From: Glycine soja
Lineage: Eukaryota; Streptophyta; Magnoliopsida; Fabales; Fabaceae
DNA length: 64,000 nucleotides
Direction of reading: 5' to 3'
NCBI RefSeq assembly: GCF_004193775.1
Contig: NC_041019.1
Coordinates: 31,356,034 to 31,420,033, forward strand
Shown: piece after piece, positions 22,921 through 34,374 of the stretch
How positions within the stretch are numbered: the first letter of the stretch is position 1
How the letters are laid out: each line of letters starts with the position of its first letter
Position numbers and translations under genes: made by a program
Notes under the pieces: generated by a model
Told to the model about the DNA's origin: nothing
Seen by the model: the letters and a program-made list of their open reading frames with translations, nothing else
The model's database searches: none

Positions 22921-23825
22921 CACGAATATATTTTTTTGGTTTCTTTGAAGTTCAAACCATGAAAAAAGTGTGTCATGAATACCATTAATGATTTGGACAT
23001 TATTTTAAAAAAATGCAGAACATGGACACTTAAGCATAGTTGCACGGGTCCAAATCATAGTTTTTTTTTTATTTTGTACTTCTATTTTGAGGTGGTTTTC
23101 CATGGAACTGATGCATGATATATTTGTTTTTGGATTCTTTGACGTTCAAAATATGGAAAAAGTGTGTCACAAATATCATTAGTGTGTTGGACATAATTTT
23201 TAAAAAATATAGAACATGGGCACTTAAGCATAATTGCAAGGGTCCAAATCATAGTTTATTCGATTTTGTACTTCTATTTTGAGGTGGTTTTTCATGAAAC
23301 TGGTGCATGATATTTTTTTTGGATTCTTTGACGTTCAAACTATGGAAAAAGTGTGTCACAAATATCATTAATGTGTTGGACATAATTTTAAAAATGCAGA
23401 ACATGGGCACTTAAGCATAGTTGCAAGGGTCTAAATCATAGTTTTTTCGATTATGTGCTTCTATTTTGAGGTTGTTTTCCATGAAATTGGTGCACGATAT
23501 TTTTTTTTTGGATTCTTTGACGTTCAAAATATGGAAAAACTGTGTCACAAATATCATTAATGTGTTGGACATAATTTTAAAAAAAATGCAGAACATGGGT
23601 ACTTAAGCATAGTTGTAGGGGTCCAAATCATAGTTTTTTTGATTTTGTGCTTCTATTTTTTGGTGGTTTTCCATTGAACTCATGCACGATATATTTTTTT
23701 TTGGATTCTTTGGCATTAAAACTATGAAAAAAGTGTGTCACAAATATCTTTAAAGTGTTGGACATAAGGGAAAATAATGCAGAACATGGGCACTTAAGCA
23801 TAATTGCAAGAGTCCAAATCATAGT
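22921..23825. repeat. Tandem array, about 191-bp unit, five copies
   Basis: The anchor catgg(g/a)cacttaagcat recurs at 23021, 23215, 23402, 23594 and 23785 (spacing 187-194 bp). Units share gattctttgacgttcaaa and gtgtgtcacaaatatca. The array ends directly at the 3' side of the PMD gene and is unrelated to the 156-bp unit next to it. Confidence 0.9.
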
Positions 23826-23887
23826 TGATGAAACCTTTACAGGAGTAGTTAAACATATTTGATCCCATTATCACAACATTTTATACT

Positions 23888-26790
23888 TCAATGGCCAAGA
23901 CGATGACCAGTCCCACAGGGCGGTGGACGCCGATTATGTCGTTGATTTCTTCTTTCCTGTATAACTAGTTCTCCGACGTCATGATGATGTTGTTGTTCTA
24001 TGTTAGTATATTCAATGTGGGTTGCTGTAGCTGAAGAAGTTTGTCCTTGTTCTCCAAACAAATATGGTCCATCGAACTATTGTAAAGAAGCTAAATATGA
24101 TGTCGCTAAATTTGGTGTATTCAAATCGACGCCAAATAAATTGGTCATCCATTCATGGCTGGTTGTGCTAACTGACTCGCTAGTCTGACGAAAAGTTTGA
24201 TGAACAGGTGAAGGAGTACAATACATTGGCTGAGGATGTGGAATTTCAAAATTTTTTTGTTCAACACTTGTCCCTACAACATTATGGGTAATTGTTGTGC
24301 GTGGATCATTTAGTTGTTGTGCAACAGACAAGAACAGAGTAATGTTTTTCCCATACCATTCCATGTATGCTGGTGTATGTGTCACTATTCCTTCAACCCA
24401 TTGCCCAGTTAAAACATCATTGTGTTTGTTTTTTCTAGATATTAATCCACTCCGTATGATATTCCATCCAATCACTATAATGATTGTCTCACATGTCAAT
24501 TTGGTGAAGTCGATCAAGATTCATGGGATCAATAGGGATATCTTGTTGTAGTCCAAATTGTAGCTTGACCCAGTTTGTTTGATGCCATTCGAAAATCGAG
24601 AAACAAATAATTGTAATACATGCAAACCAAATCTCAATGACTCTGTATGCATATCTCGGTAGGTGTTCTTCAAATCCTCTTTATGGGACCCAAGAAAACT
24701 GAAATATATGCTAACAATGCAACATTAGTAAATGTTAATATGTACATATTAATGGTGCAGTTCATGATAGTATTATATCTCATGGCTCTCCATATATCTA
24801 TACGAGATATATACCATGAGGTGTGGCCCTATATTCTAATCTACCACCACTCCACCTGAAATGTAAAACATACAAAACCAATATTCATTGTAATGTTATA
24901 ATACGCGTCATTGAAATTAAAAATTTAGATTTCGCTATATGTAAATAACCTTTTAGCCAGTGGATAAGTTTGTTAGACAACTGGCCTTAGATATCTTAAG
25001 AAGGCAGGTTGAATTAAGATATTGCAAACTATTTTCCCAATTAAAATTCTATTTCAATTTCAATGCAAGTTCCCTTAAAAATGAACTCTTAAATAATGAT
25101 TCAAATAGAACAATCTGAATATAAATATAAATCAATAATAAATAAATGAGTTTAAGGGAAGAGAAAGTGCAAACTCAGATTTATACTAGTTCGGCCACAC
25201 CCTTGTGCCTACGTCCAGTCCCCAAGCAACCCGCTTGAGAGTTCCACTATCTTGTAAAATCCTTTTACAAGTTCTGAACACACAAGGACAATCCTTCCTT
25301 TGTGTTCAGATTTCTTTACAACAAGAGACCCTCGGTCTCTTAATCCCCTTTGAGAATTTAGAAAGAAGAGAAGAATAAATCTCTCTTAAAAGAGATAGAT
25401 TTTACAATCTGAGCACTCAATTAATTCCTTATTGAATTGCAAGTGTATTGGCCAAGGAATTCTTAAGAGGATGTAATGTTTTTGCTCTTTGAGAGAATAA
25501 GACTTTTGTTATGAAAAACTCTGAGCAAATTCGTGTTTCAAGTCACATATATATAGACCTTTGGTGGCCATGTAAAAACCATTTGAAAAGATGTGACTCT
25601 TAGAAATAATTTTCTGAAAATCTCCTCTGGTAATCGATTACAGGATTTGTGGAATCGATTACAGGTTTTAAAATTTGAATTAAAATGTTTATTAACTGCT
25701 GGTAATCGATTACCAATATTGTGTAATTGATTACACAATCTAAAATTTGAATTCAAATTTTAATAGCTGTTGTAAACCATTTTTGGCCATTGGTAATCGA
25801 TTACATCCTCTGGTAATCGATTACCAGAGAGTAAATCTCTTGAAAAAGACTTTTTAACTTAAATTACTTGGCCAAACCTTTTGCTATTTCAATTAGGAAT
25901 TCCTTTCCTAAAATACTAGTGATCATCTTGATGTTGTGTCTTGTATTCTTGAATCATTGTCTTGAATTAAACTTGAAATGCGCATTTGCATCAAATCATC
26001 ATGATCATCATCAAAACATCAAACTCATTTGCTTCTACAAAGTTGTTTCGAGTCGTGGGACTCTTGGTGCAATAAAAGGCATGCGGTACCAAGCCCATGA
26101 CTGCAATAGTATGACACAACCATCCATAACTTTACCAACCTCTGATGATGCTCGACATAGTTCTCTATACAGGTTTGCTAAACAAGCCGAATCCCAACTA
26201 TATTTTTTTATGTTATTCAAATCACATAATAGGTTAAAATACATTAATTGAACTTTATTTCTAGATTTATCAGGAATTAAAGCACCACCAATCATGTACA
26301 TTATGTAAGCTCTACACCTGCATTCTAGTTGGTGTGTTGTTGGTTCTTCAGGCAATGGTGCACGCAAGATGCTTAGCAACCATGTCAGCTTCAGTGCAGC
26401 TGCTTTACGTGCATTTTCGGGAGGGACTTCCCCTAGTAAGTTGTCGCATAACTCATCCCAATATAAGAAGATAGGTCCAGCCACAACACGACCATCGACT
26501 CTAATGCCTAGATGCAGTGCAACATCTTTGAGTGTGATGGTGCACTCTCCCTATGGCAGGTGAAAGGTGTGTGTTTCAGGGCTCCATCATTCAACCAATG
26601 CAATGATCAATGCAAGATCAATTCTACACTGTTTGATTAGGGCAATATGTTGGAACCTGATACACGATAATAATGGTATAATTTGTGGTTCGTGTTCAGG
26701 TATTGTATGGTAATAGGAAATGATTAAGTTGTTAATCATAGTACGTGAATGATGAACATGTTAATGACGCAATAGAGGTTTATGATCCAT
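23888..26790 (-). pseudogene. Plant mobile domain (PMD / MAIN-like) gene, broken
   Basis: Minus-strand start ATG at 26790 (MDHKPLLRH). Frame fragments match the PMD fold, with ALIIALVE, SPETHTFHLP, GECTITLKDVALHLGIRVDG and the long open piece 26484-26035 (MAGPIFLYWDELCDN ... LTWLLSIL ... QSWAWYRMPFIAPRV). Downstream pieces at 24517-24077 hold QWVEGIVTHTPAYMEWYGKN, and the protein ends in a proline/arginine tail, RRPPPCGTGHRLGH, at 23888. Three premature stops lie in the first 100 codons. More stops lie near 24800, and a 1.07-kb solo LTR sits in an exon (24971-26039). PMD proteins occur in plant transposons and in the host MAIN/MAIL family; function here is unknown. The gene is divergent from the PB1-like ORF at 27153. 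Confidence 0.8.
24971..26039 (-). mobile_element. Solo Copia-type LTR in the PMD gene
   Basis: 1069 bp, tgttagacaact ... gcttctaca, flanked by the perfect 5-bp duplication aagtt (24966-24970, 26040-26044). It is the inverted relative of the LTRs at 34375, 39221 and 38842, with the same taatcgatta palindromes (six near-copies between 25629 and 25826). No internal region remains, so it arose by LTR-LTR recombination. Confidence 0.92.
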
Positions 26791-27152
26791 GACAATGATG
26801 TCAAATGGTAAATTGAGTACAAATGATATAAAATTTGAAGTTGGGTGATGCAAATGTGGTATTGACATGCACCTCCTATCTATTTATCGTATAAACTGCG
26901 TTCAGATTCCAAAGCACAAATACACTTTATGTAAGGCCTCGAGATTCCAAAGTACATTTATAATTTGTCTCATTTTAAGGCCTCAAGATTCCAAAGCACG
27001 TTAGCACGACTGTGCTAGTGTCATGCATCGAGATTCTAATTCACGTGAACCATGGACCCGTGATTGATTGCATATATAAACGTACCATATCACCCAACAC
27101 TTTGCCCAATTGCGTCAAATCAAATTGTGAGAGAAAACAGAGAGGGCAAGTT
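26791..27152. promoter_or_regulatory. Shared upstream region between PMD gene and PB1-like ORF
   Basis: 362 bp between two divergent start codons. A TATA box (tatataaa, 27073-27080) lies 73 bp before the plus-strand ATG at 27153. The same box is kept at 33904-33911 before the duplicate ORF at 33986. The repeated word cctc(g/a)agattc(c)aaagcac occurs here and in the duplicate at 33767 and 33807. A bidirectional promoter is plausible but inferred. Confidence 0.45.
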
Positions 27153-27235
27153 ATGAGGTCAGAGCCAATTTGTGAGTATGTTTATATCAATGGTGACAAG
27201 ACAAAATCATTACTATTGAATCAATGGAGCAGAAG
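27153..27235 (+). pseudogene. PB1-like ORF, copy A, cut by a Gypsy insertion
   Basis: MRSEPICEYVYINGDKTK, nearly the same start as copy B at 33986 (MRSKPICAYVYINGE). The Gypsy element inserted at 27236 ends the shared part. Compared with copy B it already lacked about 15 codons between YINGD and KTKSLLLN, so it was damaged before the insertion. Confidence 0.55.
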
Positions 27236-29165
27236 TGATGGAAGCTTGCTTGTGGAGCTTCTATGGAGGCTGGATCTTTGAGCTTCAATGAGGTCCTTTA
27301 ATGGTGGTTTTCCACCATGGAGATGCAGTGGAAGACAAAGGGGAAGAGGTGAGAGGAGACGCCATCCACTAGGGAATAAGCCATGGAAGAAGGAGCTTCA
27401 CCACCAAGGATGAGCCTTGGATAAGAAGCTTGGAGAGGATGCTTCAATGGAGGAAAAGAAAGAGGGAGAGAAAGAGAGAGGGGGGAGCACGAAATTGAAG
27501 GAAGAAAAAGGGAGAGAAGTTTAACTTTGAGTTGTGTCTCACAAGACTCTCATTCATCAAAGTTACAACAAGTGTCACACATGCTTCTATTTATAGACTA
27601 GGTAGCTTCCTTAAGAAGCTTTCTTGAGAAAACTTCCTTGAGAAGCTTCTTTGAGATAACTTCCTTGGGAAGCTAGAGCTTAGCTACACACACCCCTCTC
27701 ATAACTAAGCTCACCTCCTTGAGAAGATTCCTAAAGAAGCTAGAGCTTAGCTACACATGGAAGCTTGCTTGTGGAGCTTCTATGGAGGCTGGATCTTTGA
27801 GCTTCAATGAGGTCCTTTAATGGTGGTTTTCTACCATGGAGATACAGCGGAAGACAAAGGAGAAGAGGTGAGAGGAGGCGTCATCCACTAGGGAATAAGC
27901 CATGGAAGAAGGAGCTTCACCACCAAGGATGAGCCTTGGATAAGAAGCTTGGAGAGGATGCTTCAATGGAGGAAAAGAAAGAGGGAGAGAAAGAGAGAGG
28001 GGGGAGCACGAAATTGAAGGAAGAAAAAGGGAGAGAAGTTTAACTTTGAGTTGTGTCTCACAAGACTCTCATTCATCAAAGTTACAACAAGTGTCACACA
28101 TGCTTCTATTTATAGACTAGGTAGCTTCCTTAAGAAGCTTTCTTGAGAAAACTTCCTTGAGAAGCTTCTTTGAGATAACTTCCTTGGGAAGCTAGAGCTT
28201 AGCTACACACACCCCTCTCATAACTAAGCTCACCTCCTTGAGAAGATTCCTAAAGAAGCTAGAGCTTAGCTACACATGGAAGCTTGCTTGTGGAGCTTCT
28301 ATGGAGGCTGGATCTTTGAGCTTCAATGAGGTCCTTTAATGGTGGTTTTCCACCATGGAGATGCAGCGGAAGACAAAGGAGAAGAGGTGAGAGGAGGCGT
28401 CATCCACTAGGGAATAAGCCATGGAAGAAGGAGCTTCATCACCAAGGATGCGCCTTGGATAAGAAGCTTGGAGAGGATGCTTCAATGGAGGAAAAGAAAG
28501 AGGGAGAGAAAGAGAGAGGGGGGAGCACGAAATTGAAGGAAGAAAAAGGGAGAGAAGTTTAACTTTGAGTTGTGTCTCACAAGACTCTCATTCATCAAAG
28601 TTACAACAAGTGTCACAGATGCTTCTATTTATAGACTAGGTAGCTTCCTTAAGAAGCTTTCTTGAGAAAACTTTCTTGAGAAGCTTCTTTGAGATAACTT
28701 CCTTGGGAAGCTAGAGCTTAGCTACACACACCCCTCTCATAACTAAGCTCACCTCCTTGAGAAGATTCCTAAAGAAGCTAGAGCTTAGCTACACACACCT
28801 TTCTAATAGCTAAGCTCACCTCCTTAAGAAGAGAAGCTAGAGCTTAGCTACACACCCCCTATAATAGCTAATCTCACCCCCATGACAAAATACATGAAAA
28901 AAAAAAAAGTCCCTACTACAAGGACTACTCAAAATGCCTCGAAATACAAGCCTAAAACCCTATACTACTAGAATGGCCAAAATAGAAGGCCCAAAAGAAG
29001 GAAAAACCTATTCTAATATTTACAAAGATAAGTGGGCTCATACTTAGCCCATGGGCTCGAAATGTACCCTAAGGCTCATGAGAACCCTAAGGCCTACCTT
29101 TGGATCTCTGGCCCAACCTACTTGGAGTCTTTTATCCAATGCCCTTGCGGGGTAGGATTGCATCA
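27236..29165 (-). repeat. 3' LTR with a triplicated 519-bp unit
   Basis: 1930 bp against 892 bp for the 5' LTR; the difference, 1038, is exactly two units of 519 bp. Units start at 27239, 27758 and 28277 (tggaagcttgcttg) and are nearly identical, each with the purine stretch gagggagagaaagagagagg and a TATA-like tatttata. The LTR ends at gattgcatca. Confidence 0.93.
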
Positions 29166-29178
29166 TTCCCTCCACCTT
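29166..29178 (-). other. Polypurine tract of the minus-strand Gypsy
   Basis: On the minus strand aggtggagggaa abuts the LTR start TGATG. This is where plus-strand DNA synthesis primes. Confidence 0.7.
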
Positions 29179-29200
29179 GGAAAGGATTTGACCTCAAATC

Positions 29201-30841
29201 CTAAGGTTTTTCATACTCTGGGCTCCTTCCCTGAACACCTGTAAAAAGAACAAAAACATATGTATTAATGGTGTTTGGTATGTTGAAGTAAGGTAAGGTT
29301 TGAAAATCCATTTCTTGGGCATCTTCCCATGAAGGAACATGGTTCCTCACCATCTCAATGAGTGGTGCTACAAGTATAGAAAAATATGGGACAAACCTTT
29401 TGTAAAAGTTTGTTAAGTCATGGAAGCCCCAAATTTTTCTTATACTTGGTGGAGTGGGCCACTCAGGAATAACCTTTATTCTCTTAGGGTTCATGGGAAC
29501 CCCTTGATCACTATTTGAAAAATTAAGAAAAGTAACACAATAAAACATACCTTTTTCTGTATTTTCATATTGATTATTCCTACCAAAAAGTATGACAAAC
29601 CTAAGGTGTCCCATATGAGTACCTAAGTTTGTATTGAAACTAAAAATAAGAACAAACCTACCTAATGGGTCCCTATGTACACACACGATGAAGATGTTAG
29701 GTGCATGAGTGATTTTACAAAAAAGGGTTGCACCACTCAAAACATTCATCACACCACCTATTTTAGGGACTTGGTGCCTAATAATACCTATTTTGGGCAC
29801 CAACAAAGCACAAGGATTTAAGCTCTTGCGAACCAAACCCTCATCCAACAACTTCTTTACTTGAGGAATAAACTCAAGCCCAAGAGGTGTGGCAATGCTA
29901 GCAAGTGTCTTTTTACAAAAGAGAAAATGTGGAGGTTGTCTAAGAGGGAAAGTTTCTTTAATGTTTGTCTTTATTGTAAAATGAGTTTCCTTCTTAGCTA
30001 ACCTCTTGGAGGAAACACTTACCTCCTTACACTTCTCTTTAACCACTAATGATTGTCCTTCTTCTTGGGGGTAGATTTCTTCACTAGATTCTTCCCCTTT
30101 TGCTTCTTCACTTTCACTAGAAGAAGGTGGAGTAGTAGCCTTATCTTGGCTAATATAAATGTCTTGGCCCTTCATAATCATGGTTTTTGTGGTGGGGCAT
30201 TGAGAAGTAATGTGTTCTCTTCCAAGACATTTAAAGAACTTTATAGAGCTAGTTTTCTCTTGCATACTAGCCTTAGGGGCTTGCTTTTCTATTGTCTTCC
30301 CCTTATCATCTTTGGGCTTAGAAGGTGTCACCCCTAAGATGCCTTGACCTTGGTCTTTCTTTGGATAAGAGTGAGAGCCATAAGATTTTGACGTAGACTT
30401 CTTTTTAAGTTGTTGCTCTACCCTTATTTTCCAATCTAAGTTAGCCTCTACATTGTCCTTCCTATAGAAGTATGGGAGGTTAATGTTAGCCTCTTGAGGC
30501 TTTTTTTCCTTTTCTCACCTATGTGAGTGAGGTCTAAGATGTGACCTATGCCTTCCTTCGTAATAGTCACGAAGTTCTTCACTTAGGCTCTTGCAAGAGT
30601 TATGACTACTATAGGAGGTATATTTTTCTCTTTTCATTTCTTTCATTATTTTTCTTCTTTCTTCCTCTCTTATTTTCTTTCTTTCATCTTGACTTATTTC
30701 TTCCACTCTTTTTTTTCCTTTTTCTTTTCTCTCTTGTTTTTCTTTCCATAACTTGATGGAACTCAACTCATCTAAGATTCTAGATAAAGGGTCTTTATGA
30801 CTAGTACCCTCGCCATTAACACTAGATGAATGATGACTCAT
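29201..30841 (-). pseudogene. Fused gag-pol remnant ORF, one nonsense codon, reverse transcriptase active site lost
   Basis: One frame of 547 codons from ATG 30841 (MSHHSSSVNGEGTSH) to TAG 29201, with a single TGA at 30515. Order: charged gag N-terminus (KEKQERKEKGKKRVEE), a short gag core remnant (INLPYFYRKDNVEANLDW), a degraded zinc knuckle (FKCLGREHITSQC, first Cys replaced by Phe), an acidic serine linker, then reverse transcriptase pieces. These are VKKLLDEGLVRKSLNPC, a diverged palm where the YFDD tetrad reads SFNT (FVLIFSFNTNLG), and FYKRFVPYFSILVAPL. The gag middle, protease and much of the palm are gone, yet the frame survived every deletion. It cannot be an active polymerase. A Gag-like structural role that helps the element move in trans is possible but unproven. 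Confidence 0.8.
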
Positions 30842-32726
30842 GTTGGTTCCTAAGTTGTGGTTCTTTCTTGTTGGAGGTTTGAAAACAAAAGGTAAAAGAA
30901 ACTATGGTTGAAACTAGCCAAAATAAACACTAAAAGAGGTGTGAAAGATAAGGTAAAAACTAATTGGTAAAATGCAAGCTATCTAGGCGGTTTGACAATG
31001 GAAGGTAAAAGAAATAAGCTACGAAAGTAAGCAAGAAATGTAAACTAGGCGAATCCTAAGAGTGTTTGGATGACCACATTTAAGGTTCCCAACAAAACAC
31101 TCACAATCCTAAGGTAAAATTGCCTAAAATTATTACACACAAAGGGAAGTAGGGTGACCTATTGGAGGCTCCCAACTTACTTCCAATGAAAGGCCTTTTT
31201 GTTACAAAATTTGAAAGCAATGAAAGTAAAGTAAATTGTCAATTACAAAATTGCAAAAAGGTCCTCAATTTTGGTGGTTTTTCTCTCTTTAGTGATTCAC
31301 TCAATTTGGAGTGCTTCTTAGTCCAATAGCTCATAAGGTGGTTGGCCCCTTGCTTCTTGACTCAAATTCTTCAAGGGATGGCACCAATCCTCCTTTCCAA
31401 TTCCCTATATGGCAACTCACAAACAAGGAAACAAAGAGACAAGCAATAACCAAAGACCAAAAAATGAAATGAAAGTTAAACCAATGGAATTTTAACAAGA
31501 CATTTTTTCAAGGATTATTCAACAATTAAAGCAATGAAAAGGACATAGAAGCAAGTTAGGACTCAAAGAGAAACTTAGAATGGCTCTAGAGTAGAGTAAA
31601 AAAACTTAAAAAAAAAAGACTCAACAAACCTCTAGCTTTGGCACTTGTTTTCACACAAATTTTCTATTGAAATTTCGGAACTAAGATTGGTATAACATAG
31701 GCACCAATTATAGAATAAATTTTGAGCCAAAACAACAAGCACACTTCCCTTTCACTTTTTTTTTTGGATACTGATTTTTTCTGCCAAATTGTGTGATTTT
31801 TATTATTTTTTCCTTTTATCCAAATCACCTGGTTCTTTTTTTATAACTTTTTTTCAGATTTCTAGAAAATTCAGTAAAAATTTCAGCTCAAAATTCAAAG
31901 TAACCAATTCTCAGTAATTTTTACAACTTTGTATGTCCAAGCTGCCAGCACCAGCGATTTTTTTTAAGCATGGTATATCGATTGCATTGGGCTTACTTTC
32001 AACCTTCCTATGTATGTTGAACTCACTAGAATTGTTTACCACAGTTTTAGAAGTTCAATATTCACTTAGGATCAACATTTCAGCCAGCAATTCAATCATC
32101 AAAACTCAAATTCACAATAGACACAATCATAAGGAAACCTAAAAGTTCAAGAAAAGGTTCACAATCAAAGACTCTCTAAGAATTTTGCACGAACATGTTA
32201 AGGACTAATTAACATGAAAGATTTGACTCAAATCAAATAATAGACTAAAAGAATTTCATACACTCATGAACAAATGAGTTAGACAAAGAAACAAGAAAAT
32301 AAAATTCAGCACAACATAAGAAATCTTATGTGACAAGTTTCATGACTAGACATGACTTCTATGACAAAACTACAATAGGTGAACAAGTCACTCTAGATTT
32401 TTGAGGTTTTCTTCTACTTTAATATTTTTGTAAGAATTTTATGGTTTAGGTTTCAGCCACAAAAAATAATAAGATAAAACTCAAAGGAACCTAAACTCAA
32501 CACAATTCATGGTTCAAGAACAAGAACAAGAAATTTGAACCATAGAAAATCAAATCTAGCTTCTATAGCAAGTTTAATCGGTGGAAACTCTAAAGAATCA
32601 TGTTAACAACATTTAGCACAAGACATGTGAGGAGATACATGGAGAAAAATGAAGAAACAATAATGGAAGAAAAGGTAAAGCAAAAAGTCAATGGAGGTTT
32701 AAGGAGCACCTACTTGAAGCTTTTGT
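30842..32726 (-). other. Long untranslated leader of the minus-strand Gypsy
   Basis: 1.9 kb between PBS and gag start. AT-rich with only short open frames, none with recognisable motifs. Long leaders are common in this group and may carry packaging signals. Confidence 0.5.
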
Positions 32727-32739
32727 GCTCTGATTACCA
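32727..32739 (-). other. Primer-binding site (initiator Met tRNA type)
   Basis: Minus strand tggtaatcagagc, two bases from the 5' LTR. It matches the common tggtatcagagc PBS with one extra A. Confidence 0.7.
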
Positions 32740-32741
32740 CT

Positions 32742-33633
32742 TGATGGAAGCTTTCTTGTGGAGCTTCTATGGAGGTTGGATCTTTGAGCTTCAATGAGGT
32801 CCTTTAATGGTGGTTTTCCACCATGGAGATGCAGCGGAAGACAAAGGAGAAGAGGTGAGAGGAGGCGCCATCCACTAGGGAATAAGCCATGGAAGAAGGA
32901 GCTTCACCACCAAGATGAGCCTTGGATAAGAAGCTTGGAGAGGAGGCTTCAATGGAGGAAAAGAAAGAGGGAGAGAAAGAGAGAGGGGGGAGCACGAAAT
33001 TGAAGGAAGAAAAAGGGAGAGAAGTTTAACTTTGAGTTGTGTCTCACAAGACTCTCATTCATCAAAGTTACAACAAGTGTCACACATGCTTCTATTTATA
33101 GACTAGGTAGCTTCCTTAAGAAGCTTTCTTGAGAAAACTTCCTTGAGAAGCTTCTTTGAGATAACTTCCTTGGGAAGCTAGAGCTTAGCTACACACACCC
33201 CTCTCATAACTAAGCTCACCTCCTTGAGAAGATTCTTAAAAATCAAGAGCTTAGCTACACACACCTTTATAATAGCTAAGCTCACCTCCTTAAGAAGAGA
33301 AGCTAGAGCTTAGCTACACACCCCCTATAATAGCTAAGCTCACCCCCATGACAAAATACATGAAAAAACAAAAAAAGTCCCTACTACAAGGACTACTCAA
33401 AATGCCTCGAAATACAAGCCTAAAACCTTATACTACTAGAATGGCCAAAATACAAGGCCCAAAAGAACGAAAAACCTATTCTAATATTTACAAAGATAAG
33501 TGGGCTCATACTTAGCCCATGGGCTCGAAATCTACCCTAAGGCTCATGAGAATCCTAGGGCCTTCCCTTGGATCTCTGGCCCAACCTACTTGGAGTCTTT
33601 TATCCAATGCCCTTGCGGGGTAGGATTGCATCA
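32742..33633 (-). repeat. 5' LTR of the minus-strand Gypsy
   Basis: 892 bp, single copy of the 519-bp unit. The minus-strand TATA box (tataaata) is at plus positions 33093-33100. The plus-strand purine run gagggagagaaagagagagg lies at 32967-32986. Confidence 0.93.
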
Positions 33634-33638
33634 AGAAG

Positions 33639-33985
33639 CTGCATAATTTCCTGAAATTAGAATGTGTGGTGTTGCACACTGTTCACTCATATGCATACGT
33701 TTACTGCATTAACGTGGTTCTCAACAGTCCGCATGGGCTCAACATTACACTTAATCTCATTGTAAGGCCTCAAGATTCTAAAGCACATTTATAATTTGCC
33801 TCATTGTAAGGCCTCGAGATTCAAAAGCACATTAACACGACTATGCTAGTGTCACGCATCGAGATTCTAATTCATGTGAACCATGGACCCATGATTGATT
33901 GTATATATAAATGCACCATATAACCAAAGACTTTTCATAGTTGCGTCAAATCAAATTTTGAGAGCAAATAGAGACAGCAAGCAAA
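33639..33985 (+). promoter_or_regulatory. Upstream region of PB1-like copy B, duplicated from 26930-27152
   Basis: From about 33750 this stretch repeats 26930-27152 with scattered changes, including cctcgagattc words and the TATA box (tatataaa, 33904-33911), 75 bp before the ATG at 33986. The duplication lies inside the PMD/MULE-like element and is older than the Gypsy that separates the copies. Confidence 0.6.
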
Positions 33986-34279
33986 ATGAGGTCAAAGCCT
34001 ATTTGTGCATACGTTTATATCAATGGTGAAATCATTCAAAGTTCAAGTGCAAATGCAGTTTTCAGAGGTGACAAGAAAAAATCGTTACTCTTGAATCCAA
34101 CAATGACGCTGCCAGACATAATCACCACAATACAGTCATCAATTGTAGATAATGATGTTACACCTATAATTACTGCACTTTGGTATTGTTGTCTTGTATA
34201 TGAATTCAATGGTGAAGTTCAATATAAGGCAATTCAAATTATTGATGAAGAAGGTGTTTTGTGCATTGTCATATCCTAA
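33986..34279 (+). pseudogene. PB1-like ORF, copy B, truncated by the Tat LTR
   Basis: MRSKPICAYVYINGEIIQSS opens a module with LLLNPTMTLPDIITTIQ, WYCCLVYEFNG and KAIQIIDEEGVL. It has the same strand-helix-acidic-turn layout as the modules at 20317-21076 and 22190-22535. The last four codons and stop come from the Tat LTR that starts at 34267, so the real C-terminus was cut off. It sits on the plus strand, divergent from the PMD gene. The family is uncertain; a MULE-type N-terminal domain is my best reading. Confidence 0.5.
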
Positions 34280-34374
34280 TTTCGTCTGGGGACTGCCATT
34301 CATTGATGTTTTTGATTCTCGCTAGCCAAACTGTGTGGTTCGACACCAGCTACTGCATAAAACGAGTAGAAGCA

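Larger units (their letters stand above)
27236..33633 (-). mobile_element. Non-autonomous Ty3/Gypsy element with expanded 3' LTR
   Basis: Bounded by LTRs that read tgatggaagc ... gattgcatca on the plus strand, with a perfect target duplication agaag (27231-27235, 33634-33638). The element reads on the minus strand: 5' LTR 33633-32742, initiator-Met-type PBS (32739-32727), about 1.9 kb leader, one gag-pol remnant ORF (30841-29201), polypurine tract (29178-29166), 3' LTR (29165-27236). It has no protease, no integrase and no active-site reverse transcriptase, so it must borrow enzymes. It belongs to the same LTR family as the fragment at 1549-4714, which still had integrase. Confidence 0.93.
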
